Assembly (NCBI GenBank): GCA_910890315.1
Contig: CAJVGD010000042.1
Coordinates: 1,674,001 to 1,738,000, forward strand
Reading direction: 5' to 3'
Source: Serendipita indica DSM 11827
Taxonomy: Eukaryota > Basidiomycota > Agaricomycetes > Sebacinales > Serendipitaceae
DNA length: 64,000 nt
The notes beneath the pieces are model-generated. The model did no database searches, was not told the origin of the DNA, and saw only the letters and a program-made list of their open reading frames with translations. A program made the translations under genes and the position numbers. Below, piece after piece: positions 1-10,500 of the stretch. How positions within the stretch are numbered: the first letter of the stretch is position 1; each line of letters starts with the position of its first letter.

Positions 1-901
1 ACAGGTTCGCCGTGCATGGTACTTTCCAGCAATACGCAGTCAGCTATGTGCGACATCTCACTCCCATTCCTGCTGGCCTCGATCCCGTTCAAGCTGGCCG
101 TAAGCATCATTGTTGCATCTGTCAACCGAGCTCATACATCTCTTCAGCTATCCTTTGTGCTGGCGTGACGGTTTGGAAGGCTATCAAACAATCCAACACC
201 AATCCGGGCGACTACATCCTCATCTCCGGTGCTGGTACGTGGAATAAATTCACTTTCTGTGCTACTTACTCACGAGTGATGATAGGTGGTGGACTTGGCC
301 ATCTCGCACTCCAGTACGCAGCTGCCATCGGTCTCCGACCAATTGCCGTAGACACTGGTGAGGAGAAGCGCAAGCTGTGTATGGAACTTGGTGCCGAAAA
401 GTTTATCGACTTCCGCACGAGCCAAGACATTAAAGCCGATATCCGTGCCGCGACAGATGGACTTGGGCCACATGTACATCCCTTCTCTTTGATGAGTGGC
501 AAGTGAAGGACTGACGGTTATCTAGGCTGCGGTCATTGCCTCTTCGTCTGCTGCTGCGTACAATGATGCTCTCGAGTATCTCCGCAATCATGGAACTCTT
601 GTCGCTGTCGGTCTCCCAGCGGACTCGTATATCAAGGCCAACGTCTTCTGGACCGTCTTCCGTGCTCTTCGTGTACGTTCACTTGCCGCCTTTCGACTCT
701 TTATGTGACTAATATGCTATGCAGATTGTCGGTTCGTATGTCGGAAACCGCCAAGACGCCATCGAGGCACTCGACTTTGCTGCGCGTGGAAAGGTCAAGG
801 CCATTGTCAAAGTGCAGCCACTCAAGAGCCTCGCAGAAGTCTACGAGGGAATGGAAAAGGGCACTGTCAGCGGTCGCATCGTTTTGGAAACAGGTGCCTA
901 A
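1..901 (+). CDS. Zinc-type alcohol dehydrogenase, 3' part (5' end outside window)
   Basis: Medium-chain zinc alcohol dehydrogenase that interconverts alcohols and aldehydes with NAD(H), presumably cytosolic. Five exons are visible: to 99, 148-234, 286-473, 526-672 and 725-901, with GT-AG introns of 48-52 nt; they give about 231 residues. Seen: the stretch ILCAGVTVWKAIKQSN, a Rossmann GAGGGLGH dinucleotide-binding loop made by joining exons 2 and 3, and a C-terminal MEKGTVSGRIVLETGA ending typical of yeast ADH1-like enzymes. The catalytic zinc ligands of the N-terminal GroES-like domain lie mostly upstream of base 1. The gene is tail to tail with the membrane protein gene that ends at 1116. 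The family call is firm; the exact isozyme cannot be told. Confidence 0.93.
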
Positions 902-1115
902 GTCGTGGAAAATTCTCTCTGAGTACATGTACGATCATTGTGTGGTGTGCAATAGATTGTCTTGTTTCAATGTACACTACAGTATGGGAATCTTTTTAGG
1001 TGCGAACATCGCGCGCTAATACCAAGAAATGGTCGACATTAGGATTCCAGTCTTGTCCGAGCAAAAGAGCGAATACGAAAGCCCAGAAGAGTCCATAAAG
1101 TACCTGTCGTTACGC

Positions 1116-2481
1116 CTAGAAAGGCGCGTCGTATTGTGGCGGGGCTTGGGGATTTGAACCACTCGGACCATCCACACGATGGACAGGCGCAGCGTTTGGA
1201 TTCACGGCGCCCTTGGCAAACGGCGTCGCCTTTGTGTCAATTGGGGGTTTATACCCACCACTCGACTGCGTCACATCGGACATTTGCGTGTAAGAGACTT
1301 CGGAGGCTGCTGGCATGTAGCTCGAGGTGGGGGCTGGCGAGACTGGTGGTGGAGGTTGATAATTGTAGCCCCCCTGTGTGCCTCCTTGCTGGAATGGTGG
1401 TGGAGAGTTTGGTGCACCGTAGCCCGATGAGCTGCCTGCGTTGGACGGTGATGGGCCGTAGTAGTTTGGATATCCTGTTTCCGCGGGTATATTGTTAGAA
1501 GGTGGGGGAGGGAAATACCCGGCTTGTCCTGGTTGATTGTATGGAGAGTTGGGATGCGAGGGACCCTCTCCAGGCATCGGAGCCGCCCATGCAGGCGTTG
1601 GGTTATTGTGTGGCGAGTTTTCACGTGGAGGGACGAAGAACGGCGTAGGTTGTGGGATGCTTGGATCAAAGCCGTTGTTGTACTGTGTAGTGACCGGTGG
1701 TTGGTTGCTAAATGAAGATGGGGGTGGGACTCCAATTGGCTGACCCTTTTGAGCTCGGTTTCGCCTGGATCGCCAGAAGTAGATGCCAATGATGACACCA
1801 ACAAGAGCAGCGACTCCAATGGCTACAGCTGCGGCGATGATGGCTGTGTTGGACTTTCTGGATGGTGTATTATTCGAAGTTTGTGTAACGTCGTCTCCCA
1901 CATCTGGGACAGTCACACTACCAGATGTGATTAGTATCTATGTGAATGGATGGATGAAACGCACATAAAGCCCTGAAAGCTAAGATCCTTTACGTCTCCT
2001 GGCCGTTCCCCTGTGAGACGGAAGATGATGGTGTGGTTCCCGGCGCGGAGACCCGTCTTTGAAAAGAGCTCGCAGTTTGTCGAAGTATAATCTCCGAGAC
2101 GAACCGGCGACTCGTCGTCGACCTGGATGGTGTAGATGGGGTTTGTATCGTCGTCAAAGAGGCCATAGGCAAAGACTGCGACGCTGTAGACAAACAGTCA
2201 GTTGTTATCTTCCATCTCGTGTATTACAAACCCAGAGAACTTGAGTGTAATGGTGCCGGGCACCTTTGACCATTGTCCGATGGGAAAGTTTAGACAGCCG
2301 TTGGGAGGCCAATTCTGCCTAGAGAAGCAAGAAGAGTGAGCAAATGGTATGCGACTGGCACAACCTCCGAGACTGACCAAGTGTTGGTTGGCGTGTAAAC
2401 GAGTGCAGGATCGTTGGAGACATAGGTGATATTGTGAAAGGCGCTGGCGAGGAGCGGGAGAGATAACCACCAGAGACGCAT
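1116..2481 (-). CDS. Secreted-domain single-pass membrane protein, function unknown
   Basis: Four exons (2481-2378, 2318-2232, 2183-1965, 1917-1116) give 403 residues with phases that agree. Residues 1-15 form a signal peptide (MRLWWLSLPLLASAF). An extracellular domain of about 130 residues follows, with a WQNWPPNGCLNFPIGQW stretch, a repeated DDDTNPIYTIQVDDE-like segment and an N-glycosylation motif NHT; the beta-rich pattern resembles the galactose-binding-like jelly roll found in many Agaricomycete membrane proteins (inference). One hydrophobic helix (AVAIGVAALVGVIIGIYFW) is followed by the basic stop-transfer RSRRNR and a cytoplasmic tail of about 180 residues that is very rich in Pro, Ser, Asn, Gln and Tyr. 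Topology is type I. I do not recognise a named family; a surface sensor or wall-associated protein is possible. It is divergent from MRPL46. Confidence 0.8.
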
Positions 2482-2754
2482 CAAGAAAAGGCAAAGGACT
2501 GGCAGGAACCAAGAGACGTGCTGTTTGGCTGGGCTATCGGGCCTCCCGCTGTCAGGCGCTTAGAACGGGATCCCATGGCCGACAGCGACGCTGGATGACT
2601 ACGGAAAATCCTGTCAATCAAACAAATCGGGAGCCCAGCGGCAAGGAAATCAACAGGAAATACATTGATGAGCCTGGTGGTTACACTCCTTCGACCTTTC
2701 GACAATTTTTGAATTAGCTACGGCCGCGCTGTGACGCGACTAGCTGCTATATTC
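2482..2754. promoter_or_regulatory. Divergent promoter region, 273 bp
   Basis: This is the only DNA between the start codons of the minus-strand membrane protein (2481) and the plus-strand MRPL46 (2755), so it must hold both 5' UTRs and promoters. I see no convincing TATA box or operator repeat. Confidence 0.5.
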
Positions 2755-3787
2755 ATGCTCCTTGAGCTATTTCATCTCTCTCAGCGGTGTCTTGCGCGTC
2801 CAAATGGTGCAAATTCTCGCATGCTATAAAGTCACTGCTAGCTAACCATCACCCCAGTCTATTCACAGCGAACTGCCCTCAGATTTAGAACACTAGCAAC
2901 AGAAGCAAGTAATAAAACAACCCGAATAGTCGCCGCGACCATTCTCAACCGCGCACCTTTTCTCACTCCAACCCCTGACCCGTTTGAACAAGCCTACTAC
3001 GACTACCAAGCGCGTCTAGCCCGCGCAATATCCTCTCCACTCCCTACCGATGTATATTTCAAGCCAGGCTCACTGCTCGAGCGACGGTTTGCGTTGGAAG
3101 AACGGCAGCGTGAAAAGGCGGCGTTTGGCGAGGATTTTACACCAATCATCAGTCTCCCTGTGGATGAGGATGGAAAAGGTGGTGGGAAAAGTCTAGCAGA
3201 TCAACTAGCAGAAGAAGCTGGTTTGGAGGAGCCTCCCCAGCCCCGAATACACCGTGCAGATAAGGAAAAGGACGTAAAGAGTCTCGATCGCGCTGGAGAG
3301 CGGAATCTTTATCTATTGGTCAAGAAGGATCGCAAGGCAAATAGTTGGCAGTTCCCACAGGGTGGGCTCGAAAACGACGAAGCGTTGCACAAGGTTTGTT
3401 GCAATCTGAGCCCTCATTCACTTTTCGAACTGACAAGGGCCTCTTTATCAGGCTGCGTTGCGCGAACTCAAGGAAGAATGCGGGCCGAATATGGATGTGT
3501 GGATGGTGGGACGACAGCCTATCGGTCATTATGCCTATGAATATCCGACGGAGAGCCAACGCGATGGACATTTGGGTGCCAAGGTGGGACTGGTGTCGTC
3601 AATCGGCGATTCTGTGGCTGACGGATTGCCAAAGGTATATTTCTTCAAGGGCCATATCCTAGCCGGTCAATGTCGCCCAGACGGAAAGGAGGTTGTCGAC
3701 TTTGCATGGCTCACCAAAGAGGAAGTGCAGCAATACGTAGAGCCACACTATTGGACAGCGATCAAGGACATGCTCTCGGATTCGTGA
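2755..3787 (+). CDS. MRPL46: Mitochondrial large ribosomal subunit protein mL46 (Nudix fold)
   Basis: Component of the mitochondrial 54S/39S ribosomal subunit. Four exons (2755-2806, 2858-3393, 3452-3583, 3635-3787) give 290 residues. The start was chosen because splicing at 2806/2858 yields a presequence (MLLELFHLSQRCLARP, then a basic stretch ending FRTLATEA) typical of matrix targeting and joins in phase. The N-terminal MRPL46 region contains YFKPGSLLERRFALEERQ. The Nudix domain contains WQFPQGGLENDEALHK joined to AALRELKEECG, which matches the Nudix box pattern G-x5-E-x7-R-E-U-x-E-E-x-G, although the family is regarded as structural rather than enzymatic. The proposed intron 3584-3634 is 51 nt, has no stop and keeps frame, so retention would add 17 residues. 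Head to head with the gene ending at 1116. Confidence 0.92.
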
Positions 3788-4181
3788 GCTCGAGGGAGAC
3801 TAGACACGGCTTCTCGGCCCATCCTCTGACCGATCAGACGGTCCAGAACGGGACAATCCATCTGCGGTGGCTGAGATTTTGGCTCTCTTGGGGCGGTTTA
3901 TGTCGAGCCCTCGTACCACATTGTAGCCACAATGTTTAATTGACGTCTATATGCTTGCCCCACATCTAGAAATGCGCTGGGTCGACATTTACCATGGACG
4001 GTAAAGACCCGTGGCTGAGAATGGGCAAGAGACGTGATTCCTCGTGTTGACCCGTTTTCCCGGTAATTCATGAGAAAATTGATGTTCCTGAGCCCATGAG
4101 CCGCTCGCTTACTGTTTAGCGCCGCAACTTTCGACCTTGGACCTTTCCTTCTACCAGGATTGTCTATACCGACGCTTGTCA
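3788..4181. other. Intergenic, MRPL46 to desaturase
   Basis: About 390 bp that should hold the MRPL46 3' UTR and the desaturase promoter and 5' UTR. No open frame with splice support on either strand. Confidence 0.4.
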
Positions 4182-6000
4182 ATGCAAGCAGTCTCACAAA
4201 AGATGGAGACGCCTGAAAAGGGCTCATTCTGGCTCCCGAATGCCTTCTTCTTTGCCTTGATCCATCTCGGTGCTCTCCTCGGAGGAATCTATCTATCGCC
4301 TCCGAGTACTCTTTGCAAGCAGACTATTATCCTTACCATTCTCTGCTGGCAGCTCCCGTGCTTTGGGCAAGTCTACTTTTTTAGGGGAGTGGGAAACATT
4401 GAGACTAACGCGCTCCCGTCGTCAACGGGTCGCCTCTATAGCATCACCATTGGCTACCATAGGCTCTGGTCTCACAAGGCCTTTCGTGCCGTCAAGCCCG
4501 TTAGGTTTGTGCTGGCCATTTTTGGTACCATGGCATTCCAGGGTTCCATCAAAGTGAGTACCTCTGTCTTGCATCTTGCACCTCGTTCTCATCTCCCTAG
4601 TGGTGGGTTCTGAGACACCGTCTACATCACCGGTTCACAGATGACCCCGTTCACGACCCGTACGTCGTCTGGTTTGCCTTTGTCGTCAACCTTGACGTTT
4701 GTCTGACCTTGTCCAACGCCAGCTATGCCGCGACGCGTGGCCTGTTCTTCTCCCACATGGGCTGGATCTTTCGCAAACCGACGTATACCAAGCTGCCCCT
4801 GATCGAAAAGGACGATCTCGACCGGGACCCTAGTCAGTGATATGTCTCGTCATCGGGTTTCATCGACTTACGAACCCTCTAGTCGTCCGATTTCAGCACA
4901 AGTATTATGGTAATATCGAACATTACCTATTTCCGCAGTTTGGATCTCACCCTGCATCCAGTGCCGCTCGCGCTCTTTACCGGTCTTGTTCTGCCTACGA
5001 TGATCGCGGCTACGTGGGGTGACGCAATGGGTGGATATATTTGGGGAGGATTGGTTGGCCGAGTTTTGGGTAAGGCGGCATTCGGTCTACGGCGGCAGCT
5101 TTGGAGCTAACCTTTTCTAGTCTGGCATTGCACTTTCCTGGTTAACTCGTAAGTTCCACGATGCTGTCCCCAATGATATGCCTCATTTCGCTTACCAGGT
5201 TGGCCCACTGGGAAGGCTTGCAGCCCTATACGGATGAAATTACCGCGAGAGGGAACCTCGTGCGTGGCATGCAGGTCCATGTGGATATCGCTCATTTTCT
5301 ATAGATAATGGCCATGCTCACATGCGGAGAGGGAAATCATAATTTTGTACGTCAGTCTTCTTGATTTCTTATTATTTACTCACGTCTTTTGCAGCATGTA
5401 AGGCAATCTCATTGGGCTTTCCTTTCTGACTCTTGGTTTAGCACGCATTTCCTCATGATTTCCGAGCGGGCCCGAACATTCTCGACTGGGATCCATCCAA
5501 ATGGATTATCACTATGCTTTACAGGCTCGGCCTTGCTACAGGACTTCGCAAGGCGCATCCAGAGGATATCAAGGCGGCTCAGGCATGGATCTTGTCTCAT
5601 CACCACGAGCCATTCCCCGCATCTGCCAACGACGAGGCCGAGACCGACTCGGCAGAGAGCACAGACGAGGTCGTACTTGCTAAATGGAGCTTGAATGAAC
5701 TCAACAAGCAAGCTAAGCAACGCGGTTGTCTTCTCGTCATCGATGGGTTTGTTGTAGACGCTTCGAGTTATGTTGGAGATCACGTGAGTACTCTTCTTGG
5801 GTTCTTGATACTGTTTGATTCTCGATCACTAGCCCGGAGGTTCGGTTTTCCTGCGACGATATGCGGTACCGAAAGAAGGTGCACGCACCAGTGAGGAATG
5901 GCGCAAAGCGACATGGGCGTTCCAAGGAGGGATGAACGTCCACTCACGAATTGCAAAAAGGCGCATGATGTCGATGAGGGTAGCAGAGTTAATGGAATAG
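4182..6000 (+). CDS. OLE1: Acyl-CoA delta-9 desaturase with C-terminal cytochrome b5 domain
   Basis: Endoplasmic reticulum membrane di-iron enzyme that puts the first double bond into stearoyl/palmitoyl-CoA; the fused b5 domain supplies electrons. Histidine boxes: HRLWSH after an early intron, HRLHHRF at about 4630, and HNFHHAFPHDF at 5335-5460. The last box is complete only if a 3-nt exon CAT (5395-5397) is used between introns 5347-5394 and 5398-5441. Membrane segments surround the boxes. The b5 heme motif HPGG is assembled across intron 5784-5832. At least nine short introns are needed. The first intron is uncertain: 4358-4441 (84 nt, frame-preserving) gives WQLP-ITIGYHRLW, while no splicing also stays open. 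The start is the first in-frame ATG (4182); 4203 is an alternative. Stop TAG at 5998-6000. Confidence 0.93.
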
Positions 6001-6854
6001 ATGGAATAGATGGATGACCCGGATTGGAGGATCAGGAAGGTTTCAAGTCTAGACGTTTTCTACGTTGTGTTTCTATCGATGATAGTCATGGATGATAAAT
6101 TATCCTGTTGTTTCTGTTCCTGAAGTGTCACATTTGATTTGTGCCCACGGCCGTACGGCGGGCGGGTGATTCTTTAGACAAATATTGACTCTGCCATCCG
6201 CCGAGGTCGTTAACTTCTTGCGTACTGTCAGAATATCCAATGTAGAGTCTTATCTATACGCTGCTTTTGGATAATGGTATCTATGGAGCTTAACGCCAAT
6301 GACCCCACTGAGTTGTGCCGGCTTCTGTTTAACTACAATGACTTCTCTTCTTGTAACTCTTCCTAGCCAGTCCCTGATCTTTTCTCTAGTGTATATTCCG
6401 TCCTATTTTCCAAACAATGCAATAGACGGTCCCATGGACATTGTGTAAGCTCGGACGGCATTGCGTTTCTTGCCAAGGATACCCATTGGACTTTTCTAAT
6501 TCTAATTGATTTACTCATCGCATAGCGGCTGTACGCCGTCGCGTACTATTAGCACCTCGAGTTGCTTTTGCCAAGCTGCCTTGTCGCTTCTATGGGTTCA
6601 AATCATTCACAGTCACCTTATATAGGGCGAGTTATCCTATGTATCTTACATTTACCGCTAAAAGTTGTTCTAGACTTTTCCTTGCGCTGTTATGCAGCTC
6701 ACGCTCACTATTTCTCCTGTTCAGCTTCATAAACATCGTACAAAGGATACCGTCGATAGACTAGTGGCACAGATACGTCATTAGACTTAGGAAGCCAAAC
6801 TATGGAACCGCCTTAAGCGCGACTTGGGGGATTTGAACTATGAAGAGACAGATA
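6001..6854. other. Gene-poor DNA downstream of the desaturase
   Basis: AT-richer sequence with no open frame longer than about 60 codons and no splice-supported coding. It contains the desaturase 3' UTR. Nothing else was recognised. Confidence 0.4.
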
Positions 6855-7002
6855 TGAGCGGCCACGGTGGACAAAATTGATTCGACTTATGGATTTGCGC
6901 ACCCAGAACAAAGCAAGAGGCAGGATGGAGCGGGCTGGGACAGGACAAGGCGGGCTTGGGTATGACCAGGACAAAGTAAGCTGTCCCAGCCCGTCCCATC
7001 CT
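6855..7002 (+). repeat. MITE-like repeat, copy 1 (hAT-like ends suspected)
   Basis: This stretch matches, in inverted orientation, 12998-13112. Shared blocks in the same order are TGAGC(G/A)GCCACGGTGG followed by ACAAAA, then AGAACAAAGCAAGAGGC, then AGGCGGGCT, then CTGT(C/G)CCAGCCCGTC. Inside copy 1, 6922-6944 and 6980-7002 form an imperfect 23-bp inverted repeat with two mismatches and a 35-bp loop. The GGGCTGGG/CCCAGCCC-rich ends recall hAT-derived MITEs; the family is inference. Neither a transposase nor a target-site duplication could be fixed by eye. Confidence 0.55.
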
Positions 7003-7543
7003 AGCCTGTTCTGTTACTATCTAGATGTACTCAACAATTTACATGGAATGTCATTGCACCTCAATCCCAAGCTCTTCATGAATTAATGGAGTCCAGCGCC
7101 CAAGCTCGTGAAGGCCCAGACGTTTTGAAAGAACACGTCTTGCAATCTTCGTGGGTGGACAAGAAGCGACGGCTGCCTGAACGTTGCTGATATTGTAGGC
7201 GGAATAGCTGCTTTTAGGATGTAAAAGAGGTCTAGTAGGACTGCGAAACAGTCAAACCAGGTGACCGACGCCATGGAAGTGGTCCGCTCCACGCTGGCTT
7301 CGGGTGTGTCGATGGTCCGGCTTCCAGTTCTTTACCGTAACTTCCAATTCTTTGTCTCTGGGTTGGCCCGAAATTGTCTGCGAGGTTCCATGGGTTCTGC
7401 AATATGGACAATGGTATCTATTGGTTTCGAATTGTTCTGTACCTTCAATGATTAAACTCTGTATTTGGCCTTATCCTTTGAGCGCCGACAATACGGAGAG
7501 TGGCATTGGCGCTGACCATATCTTGGAGCCATCCACCTTCACG
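7003..7543. other. Upstream region of NLR1
   Basis: 540 bp without a splice-supported gene. It should contain the NLR1 promoter and 5' UTR. Confidence 0.35.
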
Positions 7544-10500
7544 ATGTCGACCCAAAAATCAACAAAGCACAAGAAACGACATCTGCCCACAGATTCATCG
7601 GGATCCTCGTCAGCACAGCGCCCAACAGGCAAAAAACGTCAAGTATACGACACGCTCAATGTCGGCCTGGATGTAGTGGCCAACATATCCGAGGGATCAG
7701 ATGTACTCGCTCCTCTCAAGGCAGCTTGTCGAACCACCAAGTCAATTCTCGAAGTCGTACAGGCAAGTTGGCGAACCTGCCACGACTGCGTCTAACGGAT
7801 TCAATAGGCAGCAGAGATCAATCAAGAGGAATGGATTGATCTAGCTGGACGTTTGAAGGAATACATGTCTGCGCTCGAGAAACAAATCACCCTATTGGAG
7901 GCATATCCTGAGGAAGACATGGCCGTTGACGAGGCGTTTAGGCAACCGCTAATCCACTATGTCGAGTACGTAGCACTTCAAATTTGCTTCAGTAGGCTGA
8001 GTGATGTAGATTTCTCGAAAATATGCACGATACAATTGTCGACCTGAAGGAGAAACGCAACCGCAGCAAGCTCAGCATCTTTAAAGCGTTCAGCAAAATG
8101 AAAATTGACGCAGAAGAGATTCGCAAACTCAATCGAGACATCGAGGACCGGCATAGGCAATTCATGGTGCGAGCCTCATCGACCTTGTTCACAGTACTCA
8201 CTATCGACAAAGGAGGCCTTGAGTCTTTTTACAGCCTTGCGTATTCAAAATGTCGAGAGGAATACCAAAGCCACCAAGGCGAACGTGGAGACCATTCTTA
8301 CAGACAGTAAGCTGAAATTTGGGATGAGACGCTTACTAAACATTCGAAGTCGACGCCCATGCTATACTACAGCTACCGGTGGTAGCTTTCGTCGCATCCT
8401 CAGTCCACAAGCCCTGTCTGAAAGGAACACGCGAGGCTGTTCTTCAGACCATCTACCGCTGGGCCGACGATGATACGTCGGACAAGCCGATATTTTGGCT
8501 GTGTGATATCGCCGGCTCTGGCAAGTCCACAGTCGCAATGTCTGCAGCAGAGACTTGGAGGAAGGAAGGAGTGCTAGGAGGCCGGTTCTTCTTCTCCATT
8601 GCAAACAGTGAAGGATCTACTACAGACAAGTTCTGCTCTACAATAGCAAGAGACCTGGTCGACTACATACCCAGGCTTGCGCCGCACGTCGCTGGAGCCG
8701 TGAAGCGGCACCCGTCGTTCATGCGAAGCTCTCTAGAAGAACAGTTCCAGAAGTTCGTCATTGATCCCATCCATCATAGTCAAGAACGTGTCATTCTCGT
8801 CATCGACGCTCTTGATGAATGTAAATCTGGATTGCAGCGAAGAGAGCTCGTCGAAACGCTTTCTACAGCTGTTCAAGGAACAAAAAACCTCAAGATCTTC
8901 ATGACGAGTCGGCCAGATCCCGTAATCCAAGCCGTCTTGGGGTCACTCTCTCAATCAAATCCAAGTTGGAGGACCGACTGCACGATGTCAAGCATCATGA
9001 TAACATTGGTGATATCGCAGTGTACATACACAAAGCACTAGACAACGTGCTGCCGGAGGGCAAAAGGCAGAGACTGATCGAAAAGGCCAACGGATTGTTC
9101 ATCTGGGCGAGCACTGCATGTCGAATGCTCACCAGCCAGACAAGCTTAAGCCCTCCGGAGATCACGTATGATCACCTCATGTCCATGGACAAGGCTGGGG
9201 CCATAGACGATCTATATAACCTCATCTTTGTGCGCATGGATCCCGAGTTCCACACGATCATGTACAAGATGCTCGCTGTACTGCTTGCAGCGTTTGAGCC
9301 GCTGACTGCGACGACGTGGACGACATTCTCAAGCATTCCGGGGTATACGGAAGTGCAAAGGCACTGGTACGGAATCTCGGCAGCGTACTTGTTGAGGATG
9401 ATACCACGAGTCTAATCCAATTTCGGCACCCCACTTTCGTCGAGTACCTTCGGCGTTGCTCTGTAGCCCCACCCATCGATACGCGTAACAACGTGTATAT
9501 CAGGATTCCTGACGCACACGGCCAAGCCGCAGTTTGGTGTCTCAAACATCTCACATCGCGAAGAGATGGTCTCAAGTTCAATATATGTCAACTGGAGTCA
9601 TCTTTCTATCTTAATAGAGAGATTCCAAACCTCGATACGAGAGTATCGAGATTCATTTCAAGACGCCTGCGATATGCCAGCTCTCATTGGCTGTTCCATG
9701 TGGCTGAAGCTGACGACAGCTGGCGGTCCATCGTCAAGAAGGAAATCCAACAGATTATTCAAGTTCCATACGTGTTATACTGGATGGAGGTTCTGAGCTT
9801 GACCAGAGGAGTGCCACGAGCAATAACCGGTCTTCGAGCTATTAAACGCCACGCAGGAGTAAGTTGCTGATCCGAGCCAATTCAACTCTGACGCCACAGA
9901 TAGCTTGAAACATGGGATGAAGTCAGCATGGACCAAATTCGACGGTTTATAATGGTATTTTCAGTACCGATTCAAGAGAGCGCCCCACACATATACATTT
10001 CCGCACTCCCGTTCACCCCTACAAATTCAATATTGCATATCGAGGGTGCGAAGATGTATAGTAATACCCTCTGTGTAACCGAAGGCCTCGAGGAAATGTA
10101 TCCTGGGCTCCCAAGTAGGCTTCGAGGTCATGAAGGCAGAGTCAACGCCGTCGGATTCTCGCCAGACGGCTCACAGATTGTGTCTGGCTCGTGGGACAAC
10201 ACAATTCGATTGTGGGACGCGGCAACTGGTCAGGCTGTGGGAGAGCCACTCCGAGGTCATGAAGGCAGAGTCAACGCCGTCGGATTCTCGCCAGACGGCT
10301 CACAGATTGTGTCTGGCTCGTCCGACAACACAATTCGATTGTGGGACGCGGCAACTGGTCAGGCTGTGGGAGAGCCACTCCGAGGTCATGAAGATTGGGT
10401 CAACGCCGTCGGATTCTCGCCAGACGGCTCACAGATTGTGTCTGGCTCGTGGGACAACACAATTCGATTGTGGGACGCGGCAACTGGTCAGGCTGTGGGA

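Noticed and set aside
6594-6610. GGGTTCAAATC-like T-loop sequence suggesting a tRNA
   Set aside because: No matching acceptor stem, D-loop A box or anticodon arm could be built around it on either strand.
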